Source: Phorcus lineatus (Eukaryota; Mollusca; Gastropoda; Trochida; Trochidae). Taken from it: 64,000 nucleotides of DNA. This document shows positions 49,669-63,339 of the stretch, piece after piece. Below the pieces are notes generated by a model. The model worked only from the letters and a program-made list of their open reading frames with translations. It was not told where the DNA came from and searched no databases. Position numbers and translations under genes: made by a program. Within the stretch, counting starts at the first letter, position 1, and the number at the start of each line of letters is the position of its first letter. The DNA lies in the NCBI GenBank assembly GCA_921293015.1, contig OV121081.1:52043877-52107876 (forward strand). The letters run 5' to 3'.

Positions 49669-51345
49669 TAAAGTCAACAAATGCAATAAAAAATTCATTC
49701 TTATTTCATTTTTAGAAAGCTTTTTTTACATTAAGAAAAAAAAAACGGAGAGTATAATTTAATGCTATACAAACCCGGGGGCAATGTTAACGTCACCAAG
49801 AAAGAAGTCAGATAACCTAATCTACCAGTAATAACTGTGAATAACGTTACATATGTCATGTCTCCGGATGCCAACTAAAGCAATTTATGAATTTTGATAA
49901 ATCATATCTTCATCTATCTAAACTACCCGCCCCTAAAAAGTCCTCGAATTTGGTATATTCTCATTTACCAGGCCTCCTACACTATTTATGCGTCAGCTTA
50001 TGAAATAACGTACCGTATTTCCTCGAATACAACCCCGGGGTTCTATTTCACTCAGTACCCCCTTACCCCCCGGGTTGTAATCGAGGCCCGGGTTGTAATC
50101 GAGGCCGGGTTCCATTTTTTCAGACCTGAAAGGGCATTACAAAACCTATTGCAAGAGTGAGAAAGTGGCATTCTATATCTCAAAACTTTCCATCTGGAAA
50201 TCATACATCAAGATTATTTTAACGTTGAGAATACAACAACTCGGATACAATTGTACAATAGAGGTGTTAATATCATTGACCTGACAGTTTGTCCAAGTCA
50301 TACCGATACTTCAAAAGAGAAAAACCCTAATAGTTTTATGCATGACTGTTGCTGTGTAATATTGCAGTAACTAAATATTATTATATTCGAGAGCCGGGTT
50401 ATATTCGAGACCCGGGTTCTATTTCACTCAGCACCTCCTTACCCCCAGAGTTATATTCGAGGCCCGGGTTGTAATCGAGGAAATACGGTACACCATAAAA
50501 ACAACATTTCTTTACAACGACTTATTATTCCTAAATTATGAATGTGTATACTCAAATGCTAGACACCCTGTTATAATAATCTTTTAGCAATTTCGTTTTG
50601 TCTTTGATTTGAACAGTAATAAAAATTAAAGGATGCATAAAAGTGTGTATATTTTTCGACACGATAAATCGTTATTAATGCAATTCAAAGCAGACAACGT
50701 TGAAAATATTTTGTCGGTTTGGTATTTTGGCCAACGAAAATATTCATCCTATCTTTAAGGACTTGCGGTTAAAGGCATTGTAGACCGTTTTTTGTAGGGA
50801 AATTATCGCTTCTCACGTAAAACAAAAAATGTTGATTAATTTTGTATGACAATACTTTTTATTCATAACAAGGATTTATGAAACGAACACATGAAGTTGA
50901 GCTATGCAATGATCGCATACAGTGTTCGCTTCATATGGGACATTTACGACTATGGATAAAGGAATTGAGTGATGAGATAATTTTTGATTAACTAATATTC
51001 AATGAAGAAAAAATGAAAAATAAAACGTCCAAAAGGGATGTCAGATTGCTTTCGAGTTGCTATAAAGTTTTGCGTTAAAGTAAAAAACTTAATGAAGAAA
51101 TTAGCATTGTATAATACATTTGAGACGAACCTCTTAACTTTTTAAAAGTTGTCGTTGTTTGAAACTGTGTCGTTATCAAACAGAGAGATCTAGCCATGCA
51201 TTTTGATAAAATTGCTACGACTCTAACTTAGGATAAGGTGGTCAAATGAATGTGATGTTCCAGGTAGAATTTTTAAATATATATTTTGACATATTTCATA
51301 TCTTTTATACCATTATAGATAACCGACTCCAAACTGACTTTTTCA
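49669..51345. other. Upstream region of CAO3
   Basis: Contains a TIR element (50013-50488) and otherwise AT-rich sequence. No separate gene or confident promoter was found. Confidence 0.5.
50013..50488. mobile_element. MITE-like element with CCGTATTTCCTCGA ends
   Basis: The left end CCGTATTTCCTCGAATACAA and the inverted right end (complement of TTGTAATCGAGGAAATACGG) are flanked by TA on both sides. The similarity continues inward through TTCTATTTCACTCAG and TACCCCC pieces. The interior has repeated GGCCCGGGTTGTAATCGAGG units. No coding capacity. Confidence 0.7.
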
Positions 51346-51350
51346 GGAGG

Positions 51351-54300
51351 ATGAACCGAGAAGAAGAGGACCAGTTTCGCCGATCTGTCGGTAGGTGGCG
51401 CTTCGTGGCTGTCGTCTTCATCCTCGTCTCGCTAGTGCTTTCAATCTTTTTGATTGCACTGGCTGTGTTCGCCCATAGGAAACCTAAACCAGCCAGATTC
51501 AAGTTTTGCGGCGATGTGGATGATGAGAAGATTGATGTGACTGAAGCAAATGACCCTGGTGTGTTCCATGACCTTACCATGAAAGAGTTGGAGGCTGTAC
51601 AGAAGTATCTGTTTTCACAGAAGGAACTTAACTTATGTCGTCCATCACAAGCTGACCCTGGAAAGAGTTACGTATATACTGTGGATTTGTATTTACCCAG
51701 GAAGAATCATGTAGTTAGATACCTTGATGGAAAGAGGTCGAAGCCAGATCGCGAGGCCCTCGTTGTAGTATTCAGAGGAGATAAGTCACCACCAGGTGTG
51801 GAGGAATATATCGTGGGCGCTCTTCCAGATCCTTCCTACATGCTCAAACGGGATGACCCAAACAGACCAAATCCTATCCCCTTTAGCAGCCGCCCTGATG
51901 GGATGATAGAATTTGGTTACATATATGAGAAGATATTCCCAAACATCAGGTTAAAGCTGAGGAGGCTCCTTCATGAAAGTTATGGAACTGCGCAGATTTA
52001 TCCTCGTTGTGTGAAAGGTTGTTTAGCTTTCTTCCGCAGTCCAGTAGGGTCCGGGGCCTTGGGCAGTCATGACAGGAAAATGTGGCTTGTTATGGCACAT
52101 TTTGTAGAATTCTTTTCTCTTCATCCTATTGGATTGTCTTTCCTTCTTAAGCACAACGTTACGGAACCTTCAGAATATTTCGTAGAAGCTGCAATTTACA
52201 ATGGTCAGACGTTTCATTCTATTGAGGAACTTGCAAGCAGGTATCGTTCTGGAAACGTTTCTAAACACAAAGTTCCACCACCGTCCAAAGATAAAAACTT
52301 ATTCTCAACTATGAAGCTACGCGGGAAACCTCTGCCAGAAGAACCCAAACGACCACCGAAATTGTTTGAACCTGATGGTAAAAGATACGAGATTTCCCAT
52401 AGACATGTTAAATACATGCAGTGGTCGTTTCATTTCCGGATGTCTGTAATTGGTGGTCCACAACTTTATGACATCAGATTCAACGATGAGAGAGTGGCTT
52501 ATGAAGTTGGACTGCAAGAAATAGCTGTAGTATACTCTGGACACAACCCTGCACACATGACGTCTGATTTCTTGGACAGCACTGCTCTTCTCGGCATCCA
52601 TGCTCTTGGACTTGTGCCTGAGATTGACTGCCCAGAAACCAGCACTTTCATCGATGGATCTTTTCTCATAGAAACAGAGGACACTCCGGCAAGATTCATG
52701 AATATATTTTGTGTTTATGAAGAAAATTCAGGAATTCCTCTACGGCGGCATGCTGGGTATCATGAATATCTAGGGCACTATCATTCAGGAATGACGGATA
52801 ATTCACTTGTGCTTCGAACTATTTTGACAATAGGAAATTACGATTATATACTTGATTTTGTTTTTCATCAAAATGGCGCTCTGCAGATTAGAACAGCTAT
52901 GAGTGGTTATCTGTTTTCCTCGTTCTATAAACCAGAAGAACGGGATTACGGATTCAGGCTTCATGATACGATAGTCGGTAACATTCACCATCACCTGTTT
53001 AATTATAAGATTGATTTGGATATTCATGGCGTTCAAAACAGGTACGAAACTCTGGACATCAGTGCGACGGAAGTAGTCAACGAATTTTCTGTAAACAACG
53101 CCACCTTCTGGCAGACGAAATTCAGGAGGAGATTAAAAGAAACTGAATCAGAAGCAGCTTACAAGTTTGACTTTCAACACCCAAAGTATCATATCTTCCA
53201 TAATGATGGAGTGAAATCAAAATACGGCGAAATCAGCGGATACAGGTAAATTAATTGCTTTAAATCCACTTTGATTTTATGAAATGACATACTTGTACAC
53301 TTTGATGTAAGTCGATCACATCCTACGTTTCCATCAGATATTTTAATTCTTGATTGTGCATGTCATACTGACCATTTTGAAATCATATCAGGTTACACCT
53401 TGATGGCATGTCGTACCGACCAATTCCCGACAACACGGGAAACGAACCTACGCTCACATGGTCGAGGTATCAACTTGCGGTCACGAAGCAGAAGGAGGTC
53501 GAACGGAGCAGCAGCTCATGCTACGGAATGTTCGACTCGCTAGACCCTGTAGTGAACTTCACTAGTTTTCTCGCGGACGACGAGAACTTAATAGATGAGG
53601 TATTATCTTAGTATTTAAGTCCTTTATGGTATTCAACCTTTATAAATTAATGCTTCACCTCCCTTTGAAGAATGTTCATAATCAAATGGATGTGATACGT
53701 CCTCCGTCAAAAGTTCAATGTCAATTTAAAAAACAATTGATATTCAATGTGAACTATTTACACACAACTCCATTGGTTGAAAACAATACTTGTCACACAC
53801 CCGAGAAGGAATCCGTTTTTAACGGCTGTTAATAATACATTCTCATTTAAAAAAAGGTTTATTCTGAAAATGATATAATATGATAAAGTAATGAACACAT
53901 TGATTTTATTGTCCAAACTGTAATAGTAGACATTGTAGATGTTTATATTAATCATTTAACAATGCTATTTATTAAGCTCGTAAAAAGTTTGATATCAAAC
54001 TCATTATCAAAAGATAGCAATTCATTAAGCATTTCTTAAAATTGTATTGCATGGAAGTTCGTTTAGTAGCCTCTTAAGCCTAACCATTCATCTCACGCAT
54101 GTTTTTGTTATCATATCGAAGATAATAGGTCTTTTGACTAATTGTCAGTTTTTTTAGTTTGCCTTTTGTTTCCAGTAGGCTCATTATGACTATTTACATT
54201 TTCTCCCCAGGACCTGGTTGCCTGGGCAACGGTTGGACTTCACCACATCCCTCACACTGAAGATCTGCCAGTCACGCCAACCACTGGCGGCCATCTTGGA

Positions 54301-54504
54301 ATATATTTGCTTCCTTACAACTACTTCAAGGAGTGTCCCTCTATGTCATCACGTGACGCAATTCGGATTGAACCCAAAGATGGCAGCAATAAAGCTGCGG
54401 GAATACGGGTGGAGCGATATGGAAACTCTTGGAATAGTTCATGTGTTCCCAGAATGAACAGTATAGAGGATATGGTCGATGAAATAGGGCAACTATTTAG
54501 CTGA
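51351..54504 (+). CDS. Copper amine oxidase 3 (membrane primary amine oxidase, AOC3-like)
   Basis: Coding exons are 51351-53245, 53392-53599 and 54211-54504 (phases 2 and 0, as in the paralogues), giving 798 aa. There is a type II membrane anchor around residues 18-41. The TPQ tyrosine is Tyr497 in NYDY, and the catalytic-base Asp is in FLDS. Copper ligands are His546 and His548 in IHHHL, and His716 in IPHTED. The ATG at 51351 lies 4 bp inside an exon that opens after TGACTTTTTCAG. The open frame extends upstream of it through intron-like sequence, which I exclude. Unlike CAO1 and CAO2, intron 2 has a normal GT donor (GAG|GTATTA). The C-terminus is about 20 residues shorter than in CAO1 and CAO2. 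The closest relative is CAO4. Confidence 0.94.
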
Positions 54505-55099
54505 CAGCATGCTTAGATAAAATGTGATTGTTGAGTGTTCATGGTAACATGTATCATGCGCGAATTCTCAAGGAAAAGTCATCTTTTAACTTTGTACTGG
54601 ACAAAATAAATAGGTAAAAAATGTACATTTTGAAATGCTTATATTAAATTTCATTTGCGCAATGGTAACATTAATTTCAATCATAAAGATTCTGATATCC
54701 CAAACTTTCATTTTGTCAAGTATACATATCAAATGAATGGTGAAAGCGATTGTTGTGAGGATGTTGTTAACTGTGTGTTCATGAAATTTAATATACAAAT
54801 GACTGTTTACCTATATGATAAAAAATGTCATGAAATGTTTGACTCTCTGAGGACGTTTAAATTTGCACGTCTCTTTTCAGTTCTGTTCTTGTCACCTCGA
54901 AGTGTCCAAAGAAGTTCAGGTATTGTGAAAAAAATACAACAATTAGAAACGAATATCTTTCTTTGATCCGATCGTAATAAGATCATTGTACCCTAACAAT
55001 GTGGTCAATTGCAATGAATGTTAAAATACTGAACATAATTTTATTGCCTGGACGTTTCGTTGTAAATACTTTAACTCCTTTGTAAGTTTCCCCCTAGTT

Positions 55100-55545
55100 T
55101 TAGTTGAAGGTTATATGGCATATCCATCATCTGCGCAGGTTGGTTATCTGAGAACCACCTTAGTCGGTTATGACATGTTCAGCCTACGCAAACAAATGGA
55201 CCAGTACAATTTGGAAGTATTAACAAATTAAAAATATAAGATTTATATAGAGCGAAAGTGGAATTCGAACCCCGGGACCTCTATATTGACAAGCAATGCC
55301 TTTACCGCTTGAGCTGTAGAGGCATATTTTGTTTTGTCAGGTCTGTATTGTTATTCCCCTGTTTATATAAAATATCAAGCAGATGTAGATATCGTATTGG
55401 ACTCGTTTGGTCAGGGTACATGAACCCACAAAGTGTAACAATAAATTGTTGATAAATTAACTGTTTATAAAGTATCTAGTTTGAAGACTTTCTTGTAATG
55501 TTCCGCGAGAGTGTAAACCAAATAATGGCACGTTATGGTAATAAA
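55100..55545 (-). repeat. Dispersed repeat with tRNA-like core, copy 2
   Basis: On the minus strand the core has AGCTCAAGCGGTAAAGGC (A-box-like) and GGGGTTCGAATTCC (B-box-like, one change from consensus). Flanking segments match copy 1 at 15075-15600 on both sides. The ends do not pair as an acceptor stem. Confidence 0.65.
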
Positions 55546-56197
55546 CTCTGCTCGGGCTACGCCATTATTTACAACATGACTTTTTGAAAATTTGTTTAAT
55601 ATATTAATAAATCAGTTGCTTGTTTACCGTGTTAGTAAATGTGTCAATACGTAGACATTCCCACGAACATGTTCAAATGTCACTTGATAACGTTGCTCTG
55701 TAGTTCATCAAACTTTGCATAATTCAATGTTTCTGAAGTTGTTGAAAACTTATACATAAGAAATAATAGATTATATTACACTCTGAATATTTCACCAATG
55801 ATGCGATTTAAATTGGTTAGTCCCGGTATGCCTTCGCAAGAATTCAATGTTCAAGTGCAGTTCTATCATTCCAAGAAGTACCTTTAAGTCTATTGAAGTT
55901 TCTTGATTGAATGTTTCTTCCTATCACTTGCTTGGAAACGACATTAGTATCTATGTCGAAACGTCGCCTGCCTTGAATAAAGAAGTTGTAATTCCATAAC
56001 AATGCCTTCCTGTTCCTTAGAAAATCTACATTATCAATTATCAATACACGTGATGGGGTTAGATCGTGTGGAGAGACCCCCATGGAACAAGTTCGTATCC
56101 CGCCAGAGTCAACTTTTGCATTCAGGATGATTAGATTTACGACATGGTTTTTAAAACTGAAGGTTGTAACTATGCTGACAGAACCTATATAATTTCT

Positions 56198-56225
56198 CCC
56201 CCCCCCCCCCCCCCCCCCCCCCCCC
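56198..56225 (+). repeat. Poly-C tract (28 C)
   Basis: An uninterrupted C run. Its exact length is uncertain for technical reasons. Confidence 0.9.
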
Positions 56226-59200
56226 TATCAAAGTATAGAAAAACTTAAGAATAAACATTTCAGACATCAGTATAGAAACGCAGTAGACCGAAGCCAAACC
56301 AGACGTCATCCGCATATGTAATCCAGCTCAAATTCTAAATTCCCTGCTTTAAGGCAGTGTCTAACAATTAGATGCATTAAAACCGGTCGTGCTTTCAATG
56401 TCAGTACACTCTATATGCACTTACAGCAGTTAACAATCAAACGAAGAGTCGTTATATGTAACACATGGGAACCCAGTGTGTCATGTGATTAATAACGATA
56501 TGATATACTGTACATTATGTAAAATATCAGTCGACAGCTACAAAGTCTATACAAGCTTTGTTTAACGAATGTTAAATGTGACCTACTTAGACAGGTTATT
56601 TGATCCCAATGTCATGTCATGTCAAGATGTTAGTTGCATTGTCCTTTAAGCGTTGGTGCAATGTGTTGTACATTGTTCTAGCAATTGGAGAGATAAAATG
56701 ACACAGTATCAAGTCACACAGTGGCGGATCAAGAAATTGTAAATTTTGAAAGTAGGGGTTTTATTTTTTCTGTAAGGTCAATTACAAAATAAACATAAGT
56801 ATCATTTAAGCACACACAAAAGTAGGGCTGAGATAGAATACATACACTTTTGCCATGATGAAAAGTAGTTATAAATGCCACCATCCATCCGTATTAAATA
56901 TCAAGCCACAGTTTACAAAATGACAACCATTCATAACTTTACATAAACATTAGACGATATCTAAGCTATTTCTTTCTTTTAAGATATGGTAAATGCATTT
57001 TGATAAATTCAATATGGTATCGTTGCAATTACGTTGTAGAAGTCTAGTAAATTTATACATGCTAGGTTTATTGTAATTATGTCTATCTAGCTATCTCTCT
57101 CTTATAATATTTAGGTTACCCATTTTACAGTCGAATTTCCCGGGGCTTGGGTGGGGTGGAGTGCTGTTATTTCAACGAGAAGTTCTGACTGGAATATACA
57201 GATAATAATACAGAGTGCACCTCCAAAACATGCTTTTCAATTAGATTTATTACAGGAATTGTTTAAGGATAACTAATAAGTAGTTCAACTTATCCAATAA
57301 GAAAGAGCCTTCTCTTTTAAAAAGGTTTTTTGAGTCGCGGTCTTTTGAATATATTGAAAGTGATTGTAACATTCCACTAAAATGTCAGCGAAAAACGGTC
57401 CATTTAACACATACTTTCTTTTTTCTATGATACTGGGGACTGCGAAATACCATATTGTTGTCGCGAGTATTATAATGTAATAAATAAAGGATATCATATG
57501 TAGTAAATAAAACTGGAAAGGATGATGTTGATATCTTATCAGTTCATATATCTATGTAACCGCAAAAAGCATCTATTATCTCTACACAATACTCGAAAGA
57601 CATCTGTTAAAAAGAGGGAAATTTTCTTCACAATGGGGTGGAATTTTAGCAAAAAGTAATGACTCTTTCTATTAATCATTCAAGTATGTGACATTGTCAA
57701 ATACGGAGTATCAATAAGGTAAATGTTAAGATTTACCCCTAGATTATTTGTGAGGTCTTCATGAGAATATTTGTGACCTATCAAAACATTTTCAAACTGA
57801 GGAGAAGGGGTGGCGTTATAAATACCAAATAAAATGGAAAAGCATGGGACCTCCCTAAAACACCTCCAAACTTCAAATGCTTTTCTTGCTTAAACTCTGT
57901 CCAACTCACGGGTTTAAAAACTGAAATATTATTGAAAACACGTTAGATGAAAACTCATTCGCTGTAGACCAGCAATGCAGTGGTTCTCTGTTTCATATTT
58001 TAAGATAAATTTCAATGATGTATGGTAACTTATTTTCAATAAAACTATTGAGCAGAGTTAGTGGAAAGATCATGGGTACCCACCGTGTATATATCCAAGT
58101 GAAATGTCTACTCGTGTTTAAAGCCTGATCAGCGTGGCTCTCTTCATTACCAGTAACTATTCAATAACAACTTATATCCATAAATTGGTAATTTCTTTGA
58201 ATTCTTAAATTACCCATTTTGAAACGTTGTAACAATCGAATCAATTTTCTCTTGATTACGCAGACATTGAGTTGTTTGTCATAAAAATATGAACTGTCCA
58301 AATTGTACTATTAAAGAATTGCATTTGTGCCGTTTCTTTCTTTTTTGAGGTTTGGCATTTGAAATAAGGACTTAATACTGGTACACTTATATCAAAATAT
58401 ATATCATAAATGTTTGAAAAATTCATCACAGATAGTGACGTCAGTTCATAATAATTTATCAGTCATATTTTCGACAAATTTTGCAAGTCGATCAATAACC
58501 AAATAGATATAAATAGCAGTCACACGTTAATGATTTTATCGTCGCGTTTTACAGTAGATGGTAGTTTTCTAACACATAATCTAATATCATTTTCCTACAT
58601 AGCTCTTATCTAGGTATGTCTAATGGGTCATCTCTCTCAACGCCAGTCACCCATAACCAAGCTTGAAACCCCAACCGTCGTTAGAACAGATGCTTTCAGT
58701 TCATTATTTGATGCGGTAAAGGTAAGGATCTATTTCAGTTTCTTAAAACAATATTTCATTTATAGCAGTATAGAGTTATTGATATATGTTTTGGTAGGTA
58801 TCGGGCTAAAATATGTAACATCGGAGAGTGTTGTTATATGAAGTTGGCATATTGAAGTTTTTCAGTTAATACTTCATTTGTACTTCATTTAATCTTTGAT
58901 CTTAATCCTATTATGTAACCGAAGGATAATATGCTGCCAATGAGCAATTCAAACCAGGCAAATGCCAAAGAATGTCTTTGACGTTTATTGCTTACCAAAA
59001 TAAGAAAGACTAGCTTTGTGATCAAAGTTAAGGTTTATCTTAAAGGATGATAATATAAAATGTTACTATTGTTTTCATATCTATCAAAATGAGCAGAATT
59101 ATCGGTGTCACGCAGCTGCCGAAACAACGAAATGTAATGCAGATTGCATGCGTACATACATACATGGCGAAGGACACAGAACTACCTTGATGATTAAGTG

Positions 59201-61400
59201 TCAGGCTTTTTATCTATTATTGATAACAGGTCAAAATCATATCAGACACAGGTCATTGCTTCCTTTCTACAGGTATATTCGTTTACGACAGGGCGCGGCT
59301 CAACTGGATACTCTTTGGCCATCATTCCCAACAGGGATCAGTCTGTACAGATCTAGGAATTTACACTTTATCTTGTGTTGATATTTAAGTTTGTGACAAT
59401 ATAAGAATAATGATTTACTGTATGACGTGTGAAAATGGGACAATGGTTTTTTTTACCTGCGATTTACATACTTTGCAGCCTTGATCCAATGATCGCATTA
59501 ACTCTATGTGTTTTTTAAAAATAGTAATTTTAGTAAATAATATAAAACAATTTTTTAATAGATTGGAGAGTTCAACTATCAATTTCTGAAATAACTTTAT
59601 TTGTATTTAATTAATAATTCATTCTTCGTAAACTTATATTCGGAATCTGATAAATGATTTAATCCATCAGAAACCATACATTTTATAATTAATCCATTAA
59701 GACTTACACAGAAGTATGCTAACAAAATTTGTGACGTTGTTAGGATTGTCTTTAGCCCAAACTATTACTCATTAGCTAACTGTCAACGTTAACAACATAA
59801 CGAATTGGCCGTTGTGTGACCAATCTTAATCGTCGAATGCCAAATTCAGTCCAAACAATTAAGAATCAAACCTGATTATTTCCACTTGTCAATATCTGTA
59901 CAATGTAGCTTTTTCTAGTTTTTCAAATGACAGATTATTCTAAAGGTTTATTTTATACAAAAACATTATCTAGGTTTTTTTTAATTGTAGTTTTCAATGT
60001 TATCCATAAGTGACTTAAGATCAAATAAGCGTATTAGAAAAGTGACTTTTGGTGTATATCTACATTTGTGGTTTTGTTTGCGATGAGAAGTAAAAAATGG
60101 ATCTTTACGTTTTAAAAGAATGTAAACACCGTTCATGATTACGACATGTATAGTTGGTTTTGATGTAAGCCCATAAACCTAAAGGAGGGGTACAGAGACC
60201 CACGGTATCAAGTGACATTAGTGTAATGACTGTGATGCAGACTCAAATAGTCTCTATTTGTTCTGTATCACCGAACAAACATGCGATAGACTAAATGTTA
60301 TAATAATTAAGACGGAATCAGACCAGATTAAGAAAATCTGCAAAAATACTTAAACTATTGTAAATAAGTGAAATATAATTTAAACGTTATCATAATTGTC
60401 GCTTTAAGATACCTGAGAAGCGCAGCAGTTCAGCAACAACACTGTATCCAAGTCCCTGCATTTGCATTTTTCTGTACGGTAAAACCATTCTAATTATGTT
60501 AATTGACCAATGAAGAGTCGATGGCCAGGTCTACGTAATTTAGCACATTTTACAGAAGGTACGACGCCGGTTCGTGTAAAAAACAACGCTATCAACCTGT
60601 GGAGACTTTTATATACATGTAACTACTAGACAAACAGCCTTCAGTTGGTAATGAAGCCAATTCATATAAATTTTCTGAAGAATATATGCTATTTCAAATG
60701 TCATATTCTCTTTTTATTATGTTGACTATTGAATTATCTGTGAATCTATTTTACATTTTAACGGGCTTCTTTCTTTCTGAAACTAAATGAAAGCAACACA
60801 ATCGTGCTGTGTGTCAAAGAGTGAAATATGTTTTTTCATAAATATTTGTATGGCGTTAAAACCGTGCCCAAATGTCACATACACTGGTGTCGTAGGGTGA
60901 GATTTCATCCTTCATTGTCAGAGATAAAGGTAAATTAACAAAACCGCTGACATAACTAGTTCAGCCGTTTTCAACAGTCCATTTTCGTTTTTGTTCACTG
61001 CTGGCCTACGATTTTTCGGTCGTCTTAAATCTTCCATTATTGATTTCAGTTCAATTGTAAATACGTATTTAATTGCATTGATAGAGAGCTAAAGTTAGTT
61101 CCACTGTCCCATATGCGCAAAATTATGTACTATAGTGTCTTAAAATCCAAATCACCTCACTCAATTAAAATATTTTTCTAAAAGATCCAAAACATATTTT
61201 GCACTTTTAACATTAGTCTGCCACTCTTATGCTATTTGCTTACGCCATCCTTTCTACAGTGTCACTATAACGTTACAATAAGCATTAGTACAGCCAGAAT
61301 CTTGCGATAGATAAACACCAAAACAATATTTTTGACATAATCGACTCCACTTTTAAATGTGTTTCACTTCAATTACAGATAGCCTTATACTTAACTAGAC

Positions 61401-63283
61401 ATGGTCCAGTTTACTCCAAGGAAATGGCGTGACGTTGCGATTGTACTCACGATCATTACTGTGATGCTAGCAATAACAGTGATCTCTCTAGCGATTGCCC
61501 TCTCCATCAATTCAAACGCTGACACAACACCTCCGGAACAATGTCAGGAGGTTTCTGATAACATCGATGTCTCTGAGTCTGCTGACCCAAGCGTCTTTCA
61601 TGACCTCACTAAACAAGAACTCTCTGCGATACAGGAGTTTCTCTATGCGGATAGTAAACTCAATCTCGTCCAACCAGACAAAGCATTAATCAACAACAGT
61701 TATGTATTTACCATGGATCTTCATATGCCTCCTAAAAGAGCAGTTCTTGATTTCCTGGACGAAAATGGTCCCAAACCGGATAGGGAAGCTGTTGTTATAG
61801 TATTCAGGGGAGATAGCTCTCCTCCGGTTGTAGAAGAATACATCGTTGGACCTCTCCCCAATCCACTTTATGCTCGTCTTCGCAAAGCATCAAATAGACC
61901 GAATCCCATCAGGTTCAACTACCGACCTTATGGAACTACAGAGTTCATTCACCTCTACCAAGGCTTATATCAAGAAATTGACAAAAAGCTAAAGGACCTC
62001 CTTGAAGAAAGCTACGGAGCACGAATGTTTTCAAAACAATGTCAGACTGAGAACAAGTGTTTGAGATCATTCTCAAGCCCGGTAAGTTCTGGAGTTCTTG
62101 GAGAGTATGTAAGGAAGTACTGGGTGAACATTCACCATCATGTTGAATACATTTCACTCCATCCTGTTGGCCTAGCTATTTTGATATCTCAGAGCAAAGC
62201 AAACCCGCTCCAGTACCAAAGTGAAGATGTCATATACAACGGGCAAAGGTTCAGCTCAGTGGACGAACTAGCTTTGAAGTATTCAAGGGGCGAGGTCATC
62301 AAACACAGAGTTCAGTTCCCTAAGGTATCGAGAGACCTATTTTCAACGATGAATTTAAGAGGAAAACCTCTACCAAAGGTTCCAAAACGTCAACCGAAAT
62401 TGTTTGAACCTGATGGCAAAAGATACAAGATTTCCCATAGACATGTTGAATACATGCAGTGGTCGTTTCATTTCCGGATGTCTGTAATTGGTGGTCCACA
62501 ACTTTATGACATCAGATTCAACGACGAAAGACTGGCTTATGAAGTTGGACTACAAGAAATCGCTGTGCTGTACTCTGGACACAATCCAGGGCATAAGACA
62601 TCTGATTTCGTAGATAGCACCGAGCTGTTAGGCTTACAGTCCTTTGGTTTAGTGCCTGGTGCCGACTGTCCAGATACAAGTACTTTTATTGACAGATATT
62701 ACGTGGCAGAAGAGTCCGAGGAACCAGAAAAAGCTTTAAATTCTTTGTGCATATTTGAGGAGAACACAGGATTTCCTCTCAGACGACACGCAGGTTATGG
62801 TAGATACAACAGTAATTTCTATTCAGGAATTTTGTCGAGTTCACTTGTTGTTAGAACCGTCTTGACGTTGACCAATTACGATTACATCGTGGATTTCATA
62901 TTTCACCAAAATGGCGCTCTTCAGATGAAAACAGCGGCCAGTGGGTACCTGTTCTCTTCATTTTTCAGAACTGAGGAAAGGGATTATGGTTTCAGACTTC
63001 ATGATAACATCGTTGGAAATATGCATCAACATCTGTTTAATTTCAAAATAGATCTAGATATCCGCGGTACGAAGAACAGATACGAAACTCTGGACATCAG
63101 TGCGACGGAAGTAGAGAACGGATATTCTGTAAACAACGCCACCTACTGGCAGACAAAATTCAAGAGAAGTTTGAAACTTTCTGAACTTGAAGCAGCATAC
63201 AAGTTTGACTTTCATCAACCTAAATATCATATCATTCACAAAAACGATGTGAAGACCGGTTTTGGAGAAATCAGTGGATACAG
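61401..63283 (+). CDS. Copper amine oxidase 4, first coding exon (gene continues beyond window)
   Basis: The exon runs from the ATG at 61401 to a donor ACAG|GTGAAA at 63283 (phase 2, as in the three other genes) and encodes 627 residues plus a split codon. It has a type II anchor near residues 12-32. The TPQ tyrosine is Tyr493 in NYDY, and the catalytic Asp is in FVDS. The first two copper ligands are His542 and His544 in MHQHL. The third (HHIPHTED) is encoded by an exon that I cannot find before position 64000. The exon opens after CTTCAATTACAG, with a 22-bp leader before the ATG. The cytoplasmic tail is shorter than in the paralogues and lacks the RRSxGRWR start. The closest relative is CAO3. 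It looks intact as far as it goes. Confidence 0.92.
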
Positions 63284-63339
63284 GTGAAACTTCTTATTTG
63301 TTATTTACAAGTGTATATGTTACAGTTGATATGTACAAT

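Larger units (their letters stand above)
54505..61400. other. CAO3-CAO4 intergenic region without supported genes
   Basis: 6.9 kb holding a tRNA-like repeat (55100-55545), a poly-C tract and AT-rich sequence. A short open segment at 58625-58720 ends at a possible donor (GTAAAG|GTAAGG), but I cannot attach it to any gene. Confidence 0.5.

Noticed and set aside
51246-51350. Upstream start for CAO3 (35 extra residues)
   Set aside because: The segment is AT-rich intron-like sequence ending in a pyrimidine tract and CAG just before the homologous start.
58621-58722. Possible first exon or CAO-like exon 2 relic
   Set aside because: The segment ends at a good donor and has a faint likeness to CAO exon 2 (QSPITKLETPTVVRTDAF), but the key residues do not align and no partner exon was found.
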